DNA from: Nitrospirota bacterium
GTDB taxonomy: Bacteria > Nitrospirota > Thermodesulfovibrionia > Thermodesulfovibrionales > SM23-35
DNA: 7,782 nt
Assembly: GCA_016212245.1 (NCBI GenBank)
Contig: JACRGU010000105.1
Location: 1-7,782 of the forward strand
Reading direction: 5' to 3'
Shown here in pieces: positions 1 to 5,906 of this stretch (position 1 is the stretch's first letter; the number at the start of each line of letters is the position of its first letter). A program made the translations under genes and the position numbers. The notes under the pieces were generated by a model that saw nothing but the letters and a program-made list of their open reading frames with translations, did not search any database and had not been told where the DNA came from.

Positions 1-1178
1 GTCTTCAGCCCTTTCTTTTTGTGTTTAAACGATGCCTTCTTTATTGCTGCGCTGTCATCTCTGTCTAATACGAATTTCCCTTTTGGAGGAAGATAAATCT
101 CTGTCCCTAACTTAAGGGGCATTATCTTTTCCATGGAATTCAGATCGAGGATAACCTGCACAGGAACACCTGTCTTTTTTGAAATTCTCTTAAATGTATC
201 TCCCTTTTTAACCTTGTATACATCTACTGTAAAACGCTTTTCCTCTGGTATCTGAGAGAGTTTCTCGAGAAAGACATCCTTCTTACCTGCAGGTATTCTT
301 AAGGTATATTCAGGGACATCAGGAGGTGTACACCATCTCCTGAGTTCAGGGTTTAATTCTTTTATGACCTCTACTGTTGTCTCTGCACATTCTGCTATAA
401 CCTGAAGGTCAACAGGTGATTCTATTGTTACCTCGTCATAATTGAGTGGTGGATGATATTCGAGGTCTTCAAATCCAAAATCATGCGGGCTATTTGCGAT
501 TAAGCTTGCTGCGATGAACTTAGGGACATAGTCCTTGGTTTCTCTCCTGATATATCTTGTCTTTAACAGCGACCAGTAGTCATCTGTCTTTGTCCTGTTG
601 AGTGCCTTGAGTATTTTACCTTCACCTGCATTATACGCAGCCATCGCAAGATTCCATGAGCCAAACATCTCATACAGGTCTTTGAGGTAGTCTGCTGCAG
701 CCGCAGTGGATTTTACAGGGTCTCTCCTTTCATCCCTCCACCAGTTTATCTCAAGGCCGTATCTCTTTGCAGTAGATGCAATAAACTGCCAGTATCCTAC
801 TGCTCGTTTAGGAGAGTAGGCATAAGGGTTGAAACCGCTCTCGATCAGGGGGAGAAAGACTATTTCTTCAGGGACATCCTTTTCTTTCAGTATCTCCTTC
901 ATCAGCTCGAGGTATTTACCTGACCTGCTGAGCCAGAGTGAAAACTTCTCTCTTATCCTTTCGGTAAAAAGCCCGATATTTTTTTTGACAGCCTTTACAG
1001 CAAGTTCATTGTAACTATAATCTGATACTATCCCGGGACCGTTATTTGTCTCTTCTTCATGCAAGGAAGATATTACTGGTTGTTCAACTGTCTTGTCCTG
1101 GTTGACCTCTGATGCGTAAAGGGGTAATACAAAGAATAAAATAATAGATTGCAGGATAAAAAGCCCGAACTTAACCAT
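1..1178 (-). CDS. mltD: MltD-like membrane-bound lytic murein transglycosylase with LysM domain, C-terminus cut by window edge
   Basis: Translated by hand from the ATG at 1178; 392 residues are visible and the frame is still open at base 1. Residues 1-22 form a signal peptide (short basic start, hydrophobic stretch, LYA-S cleavage site). Residues about 85-225 are an SLT/GEWL lysozyme-like domain. Its motif LPLIESGFNP (109-118) contains the expected catalytic glutamate E113, followed by AVGYWQF (126-132) and the AMAAYNAGEG block (178-187). Residues about 320-364 form a LysM peptidoglycan-binding domain (YKVKKGDTFKRIS ... LGTEIYLP). By family knowledge the enzyme cleaves MurNAc-GlcNAc bonds non-hydrolytically in the periplasm, leaving 1,6-anhydro-MurNAc, for wall turnover. 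There is no lipobox cysteine, so it is unlike lipoprotein MltD of E. coli. A lysine-rich segment begins at about 380, so further LysM repeats may follow outside the window. The start has no clear Shine-Dalgarno sequence; see the promoter entry. The family is certain; the exact symbol is less so. Confidence 0.9.
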   Translation of the reverse strand, partial: MVKFGLFILQSIILFFVLPLYASEVNQDKTVEQPVISSLHEEETNNGPGIVSDYSYNELAVKAVKKNIGLFTERIREKFSLWLSRSGKYLELMKEILKEKDVPEEIVFLPLIESGFNPYAYSPKRAVGYWQFIASTAKRYGLEINWWRDERRDPVKSTAAAADYLKDLYEMFGSWNLAMAAYNAGEGKILKALNRTKTDDYWSLLKTRYIRRETKDYVPKFIAASLIANSPHDFGFEDLEYHPPLNYDEVTIESPVDLQVIAECAETTVEVIKELNPELRRWCTPPDVPEYTLRIPAGKKDVFLEKLSQIPEEKRFTVDVYKVKKGDTFKRISKKTGVPVQVILDLNSMEKIMPLKLGTEIYLPPKGKFVLDRDDSAAIKKASFKHKKKGLK

Positions 1179-1180
1179 AC

Positions 1181-1216
1181 AGCCTATTTTTTAGCGTAAA
1201 ATGAACTATTTGTCAA
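1181..1216 (-). promoter_or_regulatory. Sigma70-type promoter of the mltD-like gene, almost leaderless
   Basis: On the minus strand a perfect TTGACA -35 box (1216-1211) is followed by a 17-bp spacer and TAAAAA (1193-1188) as -10. The predicted +1 is near 1181, only 3 nt before the ATG at 1178. The -35 box lies inside the region between the divergent genes and overlaps the leader of the DUF488 reading frame. Seen: the boxes and spacing. Inferred: use as promoter. Confidence 0.5.
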
Positions 1217-1224
1217 GAAAAAAG

Positions 1225-1240
1225 TGGTATTATGTTAATA
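1225..1240 (+). promoter_or_regulatory. Extended -10 promoter giving a leaderless DUF488-ligase transcript
   Basis: TGG followed by TATTAT (1228-1233) matches the extended -10 form TGnTATAAT at 5 of 6 hexamer positions. Counting the last base of the hexamer as -7 puts +1 exactly at 1240, the A of the internal ATG used here as the start. There is no good -35 box at 17 bp and no Shine-Dalgarno sequence before this ATG. Seen: the motif and its spacing. Inferred: leaderless initiation. Confidence 0.4.
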
Positions 1241-1668
1241 TGAGGACAAAAAAGATATACACCCTCGGCACTGACAGGAGGAATGAAGAAGATTTCGTAG
1301 AGATACTCTTTGCATACCAAATCAAATCACTGATTGATGTACGGCGTTTCCCGAAAAGCAAAGTTCCGATATTCACAAGAGAAAACCTCGCCCCCCTTTT
1401 AAACCAAGAGGGAATAGGGTATTATTTCCTCGGAGCAGAACTTGGTGGCTTCAGGAAGGGTGGATACATTGAATATACCCTTACGGATGATTTCAAAAGG
1501 GGGATTGCTATGCTTGAGTCCATTGCCCTTGCTAAGACTTCTGTAATTATTTGTGCAGAACGATTTCCATGGAAGTGCCACAGGAGATGGATTGCGAGAG
1601 AACTACATAAGAGGGGATGGGAAGTAGAGCATATCATTGATAAGGGGAAGGTGTGGGTACCAAAATAA
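1240..1668 (+). CDS. DUF488 domain protein
   Basis: A 142-residue protein that is a single DUF488 domain over nearly its whole length. The signature blocks are in order: YTLGTDRR (7-14), IDVRRFP (32-38), LGAELGG (64-70), and the cysteine/histidine block CAERFPWKCHRR (105-116), near the C-terminus. The biochemical role of DUF488 is not established, and I assign none; the conserved Arg/Cys/His residues suggest an enzyme. The frame is open from an ATG at 1201, which would add 13 residues. That extension (MNYLSRKKWYYVN) precedes the family's usual beginning and lies over the promoter elements of both divergent genes, so I prefer 1240. Neither start has a Shine-Dalgarno sequence. The stop is 36 bp before the ligase start on the same strand, so the two are probably co-transcribed and may act in the same DNA process. 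Confidence 0.85.
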   Translation: MRTKKIYTLGTDRRNEEDFVEILFAYQIKSLIDVRRFPKSKVPIFTRENLAPLLNQEGIGYYFLGAELGGFRKGGYIEYTLTDDFKRGIAMLESIALAKTSVIICAERFPWKCHRRWIARELHKRGWEVEHIIDKGKVWVPK

Positions 1669-1710
1669 AGTTTAAAGTTACAAGTCAAAAGTGAAAAGTT
1701 AAAAATGAAA
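1669..1710 (+). repeat. Degenerate 7-bp tandem repeat (consensus AGTNNAA)
   Basis: Five exact-length units run from 1669 to 1703: AGTTTAA, AGTTACA, AGTCAAA, AGTGAAA, AGTTAAA. They start right after the DUF488 stop codon. A sixth, decayed unit AATGAAA (1704-1710) is in phase and contains the ligase ATG. Short heptanucleotide tandem repeats between genes are known from other bacteria, for example the STRR repeats of cyanobacteria; this consensus is a different one. There is no Shine-Dalgarno sequence in the tract apart from weak AAG/GTGA stretches. Confidence 0.75.
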
Positions 1711-3432
1711 TTTTTGCGTTTAACCGAATACTTTGAACAACTTGAGGCTACAACGAAAAGGCTTGAGATGTTCAATATCCTTGCGGAGCTTTTCAGAGAG
1801 GCATCTCCAAAAGAGATAGACAAGATTATTTATCTCAGTCAGGGACAGCTCCTTCCACCTTTTAAAGGCATCGAGATAGGCATGTCAGAGAAACTCCTGA
1901 TAAGAGCTATCTCAGATGCAACAGGGACAACCACAAAAAGAGTCGAGGATATATTCAAACAAGCAGGTGATCTCGGAAAAGTAGCAGAGGAGCTTGTGAA
2001 AGGGAAGGGTGGGGGGGTTAGTACTGATAAAGTATATGAAGAACTCATGGATATTGCACAGACCAGTGGTGCAGGGAGTGTTGAAAAGAAGATTGGACTT
2101 CTGAGCAACCTTTTCAATGGAGTCTCATCCAGAGAGGCAAAGTATATTGCAAGGTTTGTTATCGGGAGGCTGAGGCTTGGCATAGGTGATCCTACAGTCC
2201 TTGAGGCACTGGCATTAGCCCAGGGAGACAGGGCTTTGAGACCAGAACTCGAAAGGGCCTATAATCTATGTTCTGATCTGGGTCTTGTAGCCAAGACCCT
2301 GCTTGATAAGGGTATGGAAGGGATAAAGAAATTCAGGATTCATGTGGGCTATCCGATAAGGATGGCGTTATGTGAGAGACTTCCCTCTTCTGAGGAGATA
2401 ATCACAAAGATTGGGAAGGCAGCAGTAGAGGCGAAATACGATGGATTCAGGTGTCAGATTCATAAAGAGAAAGCTAAGGTAGAAATCTTTTCGAGAAACC
2501 TTGAGCGGACGACACATATGTTTCCTGAGATAACAGAGGCGGCAAGGAATTATCTTGCAGTAAAGACAACCATCTTCGAAGGTGAAGCACTTGCATACAA
2601 CGAGGCCACAGGAGAGCTCTTCCCTTTCCAGGTAACAATTCAGCGTAAAAGGAAACATGGTATTGAAGAGCTTGCAAAGGAATATCCACTAAAATTTTTT
2701 GCCTTTGAACTCCTCTATGCAGATGGTAAGGACTATACAGAAAAACCATACATCGAAAGAAGGGGAAAACTCGAAGCCATTATAAAGAAGAATCCTGTAA
2801 TAGAGCCTGCTGAGATGTTTGTTACTGATAATCCTAAAAAGATATATGAATATTTTGAGGAGGCTATTGAAAGGGGTCTTGAAGGAGTAGTTGCGAAGAG
2901 GCTTGATGCACCATATGCAGCAGGGGCGAGGAACTTTAACTGGATAAAATTGAAGAGAAGTTACAGGGGCGAGCTTGCAGATACTATTGATGTATGCATT
3001 GTTGGATATTTCAGAGGTAAGGGGGCACGTGCAAGATTCGGAGTTGGAGCACTGCTCGGAGCAGTATACGATGAAGAGACAGATACATTCAAGACAGTGA
3101 GCAAGGTTGGCTCCGGGTTTACAGAGGATGAATTTGTGCAGCTTAAAAAGATTCTTGATGAGATTGCACTGACACATAAACATCCGAGGGTTGACTCTGT
3201 AATGGAATCTGATGTCTGGATTGAGCCGAGATATGTTGTGACGGTAACTGCTGATGAGATAACCCGTTCACCGTCTCATACAGCAGGCCGCGATAGAGAG
3301 GGCATCGGCTATGCACTGAGATTTCCGAGGGCAATTGGATTCCTGCGAACGGATAAAAAGCCAGAGGATGCAAATTCAGTCAAAGAGGTTATAGAGATGT
3401 TCGAGCAGCAGAAGAAGGTGAAGGTAAGTTAG
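1705..3432 (+). CDS. lig: ATP-dependent DNA ligase, archaeal/eukaryotic DNA ligase I type
   Basis: A 575-residue protein of the usual length for archaeal-type ligases. It seals 5'-phosphate/3'-OH nicks in duplex DNA through a lysyl-AMP intermediate. Residues 1-205 form the N-terminal DNA-binding domain (MKFLRLTEYFEQLEAT start; GRLRLGIGDPTVLEAL at 154-169). The nucleotidyltransferase domain follows: motif I AKYDGFR (243-249) with nucleophile K244, SRNLE (263-267), FEGEALAY (291-298), motif III FFAFELLY (331-338), motif IV LEGVVAKR (392-399) and motif V WIKLKRSY (413-420). The OB-fold domain runs from about 425 and ends with motif VI ALRFPR (537-542) after DEITRSPSHTAG. All catalytic motifs are intact. 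The start matches the family N-terminus but has no clear Shine-Dalgarno sequence and lies in a heptamer repeat. A seven-G run at 2011-2017 encodes the glycine linker near residue 103. It lies 36 bp after DUF488. This ligase type is uncommon in bacteria, which normally replicate with NAD-dependent LigA, so an accessory repair role or old transfer from archaea is likely. Confidence 0.95.
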   Translation: MKFLRLTEYFEQLEATTKRLEMFNILAELFREASPKEIDKIIYLSQGQLLPPFKGIEIGMSEKLLIRAISDATGTTTKRVEDIFKQAGDLGKVAEELVKGKGGGVSTDKVYEELMDIAQTSGAGSVEKKIGLLSNLFNGVSSREAKYIARFVIGRLRLGIGDPTVLEALALAQGDRALRPELERAYNLCSDLGLVAKTLLDKGMEGIKKFRIHVGYPIRMALCERLPSSEEIITKIGKAAVEAKYDGFRCQIHKEKAKVEIFSRNLERTTHMFPEITEAARNYLAVKTTIFEGEALAYNEATGELFPFQVTIQRKRKHGIEELAKEYPLKFFAFELLYADGKDYTEKPYIERRGKLEAIIKKNPVIEPAEMFVTDNPKKIYEYFEEAIERGLEGVVAKRLDAPYAAGARNFNWIKLKRSYRGELADTIDVCIVGYFRGKGARARFGVGALLGAVYDEETDTFKTVSKVGSGFTEDEFVQLKKILDEIALTHKHPRVDSVMESDVWIEPRYVVTVTADEITRSPSHTAGRDREGIGYALRFPRAIGFLRTDKKPEDANSVKEVIEMFEQQKKVKVS

Positions 3433-3446
3433 TATACAATATCAAT

Positions 3447-4319
3447 CTAATCCTTCCATCTGTACTGTTCCTCCACATGGCTGTGAAGCCTGAAAGGTGT
3501 GATACATTCTTTGATGGACGCACCGATAACATTAATTTTATTTATATCTGTTTCACTGAGTCTTCCTTCTGTACAATAGTAAAGGTATCCTACTTTTAAG
3601 AAGTTAATGCCCATAACCTCACAGGCCACCCTATCTGCGGCAAGGGGGTCTCCACTGGCGATAGCAATACCAACATGGATGGGATCACCAAAGATTGGCC
3701 CATTCCCTTCCATACCTACAAAGCCGTCAATGACAGAGAGGTCTGGCCATACATGTTGTGTAAGCTCCGCTATATTCAGATTTGTTTGTCTTACTCCTTG
3801 ATGAACCTTTCCTTTGTCAAAAAGGAGCACACTTCCCATTGCCATATTCTTTATAGAGAGTGTAACAACGACTGTATCATGGGTCTTGAGCTTAGCTGCA
3901 GAGATAAGATAATTGTCTTCATCAAGGAGTAGACTGGAGACCCTTACATTAATAGTCCTCCCCCTTGAATCTCTTATAGGGATGAGTTTATAAGCTCCTC
4001 GATTGAGATCCATTAATTCAACATCGTATTCATCGAGGAGACTATAGTAACTGAAATTCTTAAAGGCATTCAGTGTATCACCGCAGGCTGCCTCAGCGAT
4101 GATGACTTTCCCTTTATAAAAGTCCCTGAAGAAATCCAGTATACCCCTTATCTGATCCACATGGCTTGTAGCAAGCTGAATAGATGTGGAGACGAAGTTT
4201 GGTTTGATTACTATCTGCCTTTCACCAATGCCTTTTTTGACATCATCTGCAATAAGCTCAAGGGATCTTCTAATATTATCCCTTCTGCTTTCACCTTTTA
4301 TGATAGAAACAAAGGGCAT
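3447..4319 (-). CDS. DUF362 domain protein
   Basis: A 290-residue protein from the ATG at 4319. Family blocks are clear: VIKPNFV (37-43), the KLKTH segment (143-147) followed by IKNMAMG (156-162), VIDGFVGMEGNGP (196-208) and ASGDPLAADR (221-230). Longer DUF362 proteins often carry a 4Fe-4S ferredoxin domain; here there is no such cysteine cluster, so this is the short, stand-alone form. It has no signal peptide or membrane segment and is predicted cytoplasmic. The family's reaction is not established to my knowledge, and I assign none. The frame can also begin at a TTG at 4334 (5 extra residues), but that codon overlaps a GAGGA Shine-Dalgarno sequence placed ideally for the ATG at 4319. It converges on the ligase with only 14 bp between the stop codons and no terminator hairpin in that gap, so read-through antisense RNA is possible. 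Confidence 0.88.
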   Translation of the reverse strand: MPFVSIIKGESRRDNIRRSLELIADDVKKGIGERQIVIKPNFVSTSIQLATSHVDQIRGILDFFRDFYKGKVIIAEAACGDTLNAFKNFSYYSLLDEYDVELMDLNRGAYKLIPIRDSRGRTINVRVSSLLLDEDNYLISAAKLKTHDTVVVTLSIKNMAMGSVLLFDKGKVHQGVRQTNLNIAELTQHVWPDLSVIDGFVGMEGNGPIFGDPIHVGIAIASGDPLAADRVACEVMGINFLKVGYLYYCTEGRLSETDINKINVIGASIKECITPFRLHSHVEEQYRWKD

Positions 4320-4327
4320 ATCAGAAA

Positions 4328-4332
4328 TCCTC
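4328..4332 (-). promoter_or_regulatory. Ribosome binding site that decides the DUF362 start
   Basis: GAGGA on the minus strand (4332-4328) lies 8 nt before the ATG at 4319. It overlaps the TTG at 4334-4332 that would otherwise begin the longest frame, so TTG initiation is unlikely. Confidence 0.65.
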
Positions 4333-4351
4333 AAGGCTCTTAAAGATATTT

Positions 4352-4471
4352 TTAGGCAGGGCCTTCGAGGTATCGTAGAAATTGGTCGCCTTCTTCAGTA
4401 GGTACATACCTTTCTACTAAATACATGAAGAATCTTTCTCTTTTCTTTTTGGATGCCTTAGTAGGGTCCTC
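4352..4471 (-). pseudogene. Short orphan reading frame, possible C-terminal remnant of a lost gene
   Basis: After a TGA at 4474-4472 the minus strand stays open for 39 codons, ending in TAA at 4354-4352. The translation looks protein-like: a basic stretch KASKKKRERF followed by FMYLVERYVPTEEGDQF and RYLEGPA. The only ATG is at 4426 and gives 24 residues, without a Shine-Dalgarno sequence. A second minus-strand frame just upstream (4494-4417) reads ITGKVVFERTLLRHPKRK and could be an earlier part of the same decayed gene joined by a frameshift. The stop is 32 bp before the DUF362 ATG on the same strand. I do not recognise a family; it may instead be a small real gene or chance. Confidence 0.3.
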
Positions 4472-4528
4472 TCAAATACCACTTTCCCAGTAATCTAATT
4501 TATTTTTTACTTTTCAAACTTTTCTTAA

Positions 4529-4870
4529 TCAAGGTATTAAATGGCTTTTAATTAAAATTAAATATGCGGCTAAGAGATAAAGAGAAATTCCTATAACGAG
4601 TGATGGAATAAAGCCTAATCTATGTGTTAAAAAGATAATGGCAAATATATAAGCCAGCCAAGGGAAAAGCATAATTATTAGCCCCTTAGCGTATGAAACT
4701 ACCGCCTTATGGCCAGATTCGAAATAAATAGTCAAAAAAGTTATCAATGTTATGAGCGGTAAATTAGCGATGAAGGCTGCCAGTAACCCTTTCGCCTGGC
4801 TGGCGAAATAGGTAACAACACTTACAATAACTCCTCCAATTAAAAAATAAAGAAAATATTTTATCTCCAT
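4529..4870 (-). CDS. Small four-helix integral membrane protein, DUF3147/GlpM-like
   Basis: A 113-residue, very hydrophobic protein. Four membrane helices are visible at about 4-22, 28-50, 60-82 and 86-107. The short loops carry the few charged residues (Q25/K27, E51/H54/K55, H83/R84). The pattern of a glycine-rich first helix (LIGGVIVSVVTYFASQAKG), then AAFIANLPLITLITFL, then a third helix with LFPWLAYIF, resembles DUF3147-type inner membrane proteins; the function of that family is unknown. It lies in a segment visibly richer in A+T than the neighbouring genes. The ATG at 4870 has no good Shine-Dalgarno sequence; an extended -10 element lies about 50 bp upstream. The next minus-strand gene, DUF362, begins 209 bp downstream, so co-transcription is possible but not evident. 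The membrane topology is confident, the family assignment moderate. Confidence 0.75.
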   Translation of the reverse strand: MEIKYFLYFLIGGVIVSVVTYFASQAKGLLAAFIANLPLITLITFLTIYFESGHKAVVSYAKGLIIMLFPWLAYIFAIIFLTHRLGFIPSLVIGISLYLLAAYLILIKSHLIP

Positions 4871-4922
4871 AAAGAATTTATAATACTTTTTACCCTATCA
4901 ATTAATGATTGTAATTTTCACA

Positions 4923-4931
4923 ATTATACCA
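4923..4931 (-). promoter_or_regulatory. Extended -10 promoter of the DUF3147-like gene
   Basis: The minus strand reads TGGTATAAT (4931-4923), a perfect -10 hexamer with the TGn extension. +1 would fall near 4916, giving a leader of about 46 nt. No -35 consensus lies at the right distance, which is common for extended -10 promoters. A perfect 5-bp inverted repeat ATTGT-N7-ACAAT (4908-4924) overlaps the hexamer and the start site and could be an operator. Confidence 0.45.
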
Positions 4932-4973
4932 ATTAAACTCTCCTCTCGCCTACTCAGAAATCTTCTTTAAAAA

Positions 4974-5111
4974 CCTGCAGCCTCTTTTATTTTTTCAGTG
5001 GCTTTGATATAGTTTTTACATATTTTACCAAAAGTTCGAACATATCTTCGCCTCTATGAGATAGCATCCAAAATCGCGGTTTATGGTGATTTTTAGGCTA
5101 AAAGAGGCAGG
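4974..5111. repeat. Imperfect inverted-repeat pair enclosing about 110 bp
   Basis: CCTGCAGCCTCTTTTA (4974-4989) pairs with TAAAAGAGGCAGG (5099-5111). The inner ten bases, TAAAAGAGGC and its complement, are perfect; a three-base bulge is followed by four more pairs (CCTG/CAGG). No target-site duplication is visible outside the arms. The pair could be the ends of a decayed small mobile element (MITE-like), the base of a large RNA fold, or chance. Confidence 0.4.
4987..5097 (-). other. Short orphan reading frame inside the inverted repeats
   Basis: The minus strand is open for 36 codons between a TAG at 5100-5098 and a TAA at 4989-4987. The protein-like text includes HHKPRFWMLSHRGEDMF and ends in KTISKPLKK. 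An ATG at 5067 would give 26 residues; it has no Shine-Dalgarno sequence. The frame nearly fills the space between the two repeat arms. I recognise no family. It may be a remnant of a lost gene, a small protein, or chance in AT-rich DNA. Confidence 0.25.
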
Positions 5112-5150
5112 ACTGACAATATTTAAACATGAAGTGTAGAGTTAAAGCTT

Positions 5151-5159
5151 TGTTAAAAT
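5151..5159 (+). promoter_or_regulatory. Possible extended -10 element before the TIM-barrel gene
   Basis: TGT followed by TAAAAT (5154-5159; 5 of 6 bases) would place +1 near 5166, 3 nt before the ATG at 5169. An alternative promoter is CTGACA (5113-5118), 18 bp, TAGAGT (5137-5142). No Shine-Dalgarno sequence precedes the ATG. The sequence is AT-rich, so chance matches are likely. Confidence 0.25.
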
Positions 5160-5168
5160 AAAATAAAG

Positions 5169-5885
5169 ATGATTTATGGTTATAGAGTAATAGGAGAGGA
5201 AGAGGTAGGTCTTTATCCTGTAGGTCTGATCCAGATATCAATATACAGGGGATGGGCTGGAGGAATAGACCAGATGCTGAAGGCTGTTTCCACATGCCGT
5301 TCTTTAAATCTTAGGTATGTGATACACCCTGTAGGATATTTTCTTTCTGAGACAAGGCATAATCATATGGTAGAGACTATGGAGGCAATGCGCACTATTG
5401 CCCAAAATGTAGATGTTGCTCTTATAATCCATGATGAAACTACACCATGGGGCACGCGGCTTGAGGGCATTTATGAGGAGGCTTACAGAGAGGCCCTTCT
5501 GGAACTTTCAGAAATATGCCATGTATCAATAGAGAATGCAAACAACACACCTGATATAATGTGGTTCTGGAGGCGATTTGCAACTTCTATAACACTCGAC
5601 ATTGGGCATGTTGAGGCTGCGGGGATAGACTCTGAGAGATTTGCAGCAGAACTTGAAGCAGATATTATTGATAAACTGAATTTTGTCCACCTTCATAGAT
5701 ACAACGGCCCTCATGACGGCCTTATGGATCACTGGGGCCTCTTAGAAGGCTGTAGAGAATTGAGGGCCCTCAGGCGTCTTCTCGCCAGAAAGCCCAATAT
5801 TGGTGTGATCCTTGAAATTAACGATAGAGAGAACCTCGGAGAAAGCCTGAAGCTCCTTGAGAGGTTACCAGGTTCTTGGCAATAA
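5169..5885 (+). CDS. Sugar phosphate isomerase/epimerase-like TIM-barrel protein (xylose isomerase-like / AP endonuclease 2 superfamily)
   Basis: A 238-residue protein with the alternating strand/helix pattern of a TIM barrel. The strand ends carry the acidic and histidine residues that bind divalent metal in this superfamily: VSIENAN (119-125, E122), LDIGH (143-147, D144 and H147), VHLHR (173-177, H174/H176), HDGLMDHWG (182-190) and LEIND (215-219, E216). H53 and H88/D89 sit at earlier strand ends. The superfamily includes xylose isomerase, tagatose and hydroxypyruvate epimerases, inosose dehydratase and endonuclease IV; the substrate cannot be named from sequence. It is somewhat shorter than the typical member (about 260-290), so lid or C-terminal helices may be reduced. 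It has no signal peptide. The next gene starts 21 bp after its stop on the same strand, an operon arrangement. The start at 5169 keeps the first strand (PVGLIQISIYRG) intact but lacks a Shine-Dalgarno sequence. Confidence 0.82.
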   Translation: MIYGYRVIGEEEVGLYPVGLIQISIYRGWAGGIDQMLKAVSTCRSLNLRYVIHPVGYFLSETRHNHMVETMEAMRTIAQNVDVALIIHDETTPWGTRLEGIYEEAYREALLELSEICHVSIENANNTPDIMWFWRRFATSITLDIGHVEAAGIDSERFAAELEADIIDKLNFVHLHRYNGPHDGLMDHWGLLEGCRELRALRRLLARKPNIGVILEINDRENLGESLKLLERLPGSWQ

Positions 5886-5890
5886 ACAGA

Positions 5891-5897
5891 AAGGGAG
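5891..5897 (+). promoter_or_regulatory. Ribosome binding site that decides the Mth938 start
   Basis: AAGGGAG ends directly against an ATG at 5898, too close to serve it, but lies 9 nt before the next in-frame ATG at 5907. The second ATG is therefore the better start. Confidence 0.65.
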
Positions 5898-5906
5898 ATG
5901 ATTAAA

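Larger units (their letters stand above)
4871..5168. other. AT-rich gap between the divergent DUF3147-like and TIM-barrel genes
   Basis: About 300 bp without a full gene. From left to right it holds a candidate minus-strand promoter with an overlapping small palindrome (4908-4931), an imperfect inverted-repeat pair (4974-4989 and 5099-5111) enclosing a 36-codon minus-strand frame, and weak plus-strand promoter elements just before 5169. I see no tRNA-like fold and no hairpin followed by a T-run. Confidence 0.6.

Noticed and set aside
1201..1239. ATG at 1201 as the DUF488 start
   Set aside because: The 13 extra residues lie before the family's usual N-terminus and over the promoter boxes of both divergent genes; there is no ribosome binding site.
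2368..3183. Minus-strand open frames of 90-165 codons across the ligase gene
   Set aside because: They are antisense shadows of the ligase; their translations are rich in Cys, Leu and Ser and match no family pattern.
3433..3446. Terminator between the ligase and DUF362 genes
   Set aside because: Only 14 bp of AT-rich sequence with no stem-loop.
4320..4334. TTG at 4334 as the DUF362 start
   Set aside because: It overlaps the GAGGA that is well spaced for the ATG at 4319.
4397..4418. Hairpin AGTAGGTA-CA-TACC-TTT-CTACT as a terminator
   Set aside because: The stem is short and interrupted and is not followed by a T-run on either strand, and it lies inside a possible coding remnant.
4502..4527. 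Second copy of the AGTNNAA heptamer repeat on the minus strand
   Set aside because: The sequence has AGT/AAAAGT text, but the spacing between AGT units is 9, not 7, so the period is not kept.
5098..5295. Minus-strand 65-codon frame at the beginning of the TIM-barrel gene
   Set aside because: Most of it is antisense to the first strands of a well-supported protein and it has no ribosome binding site.
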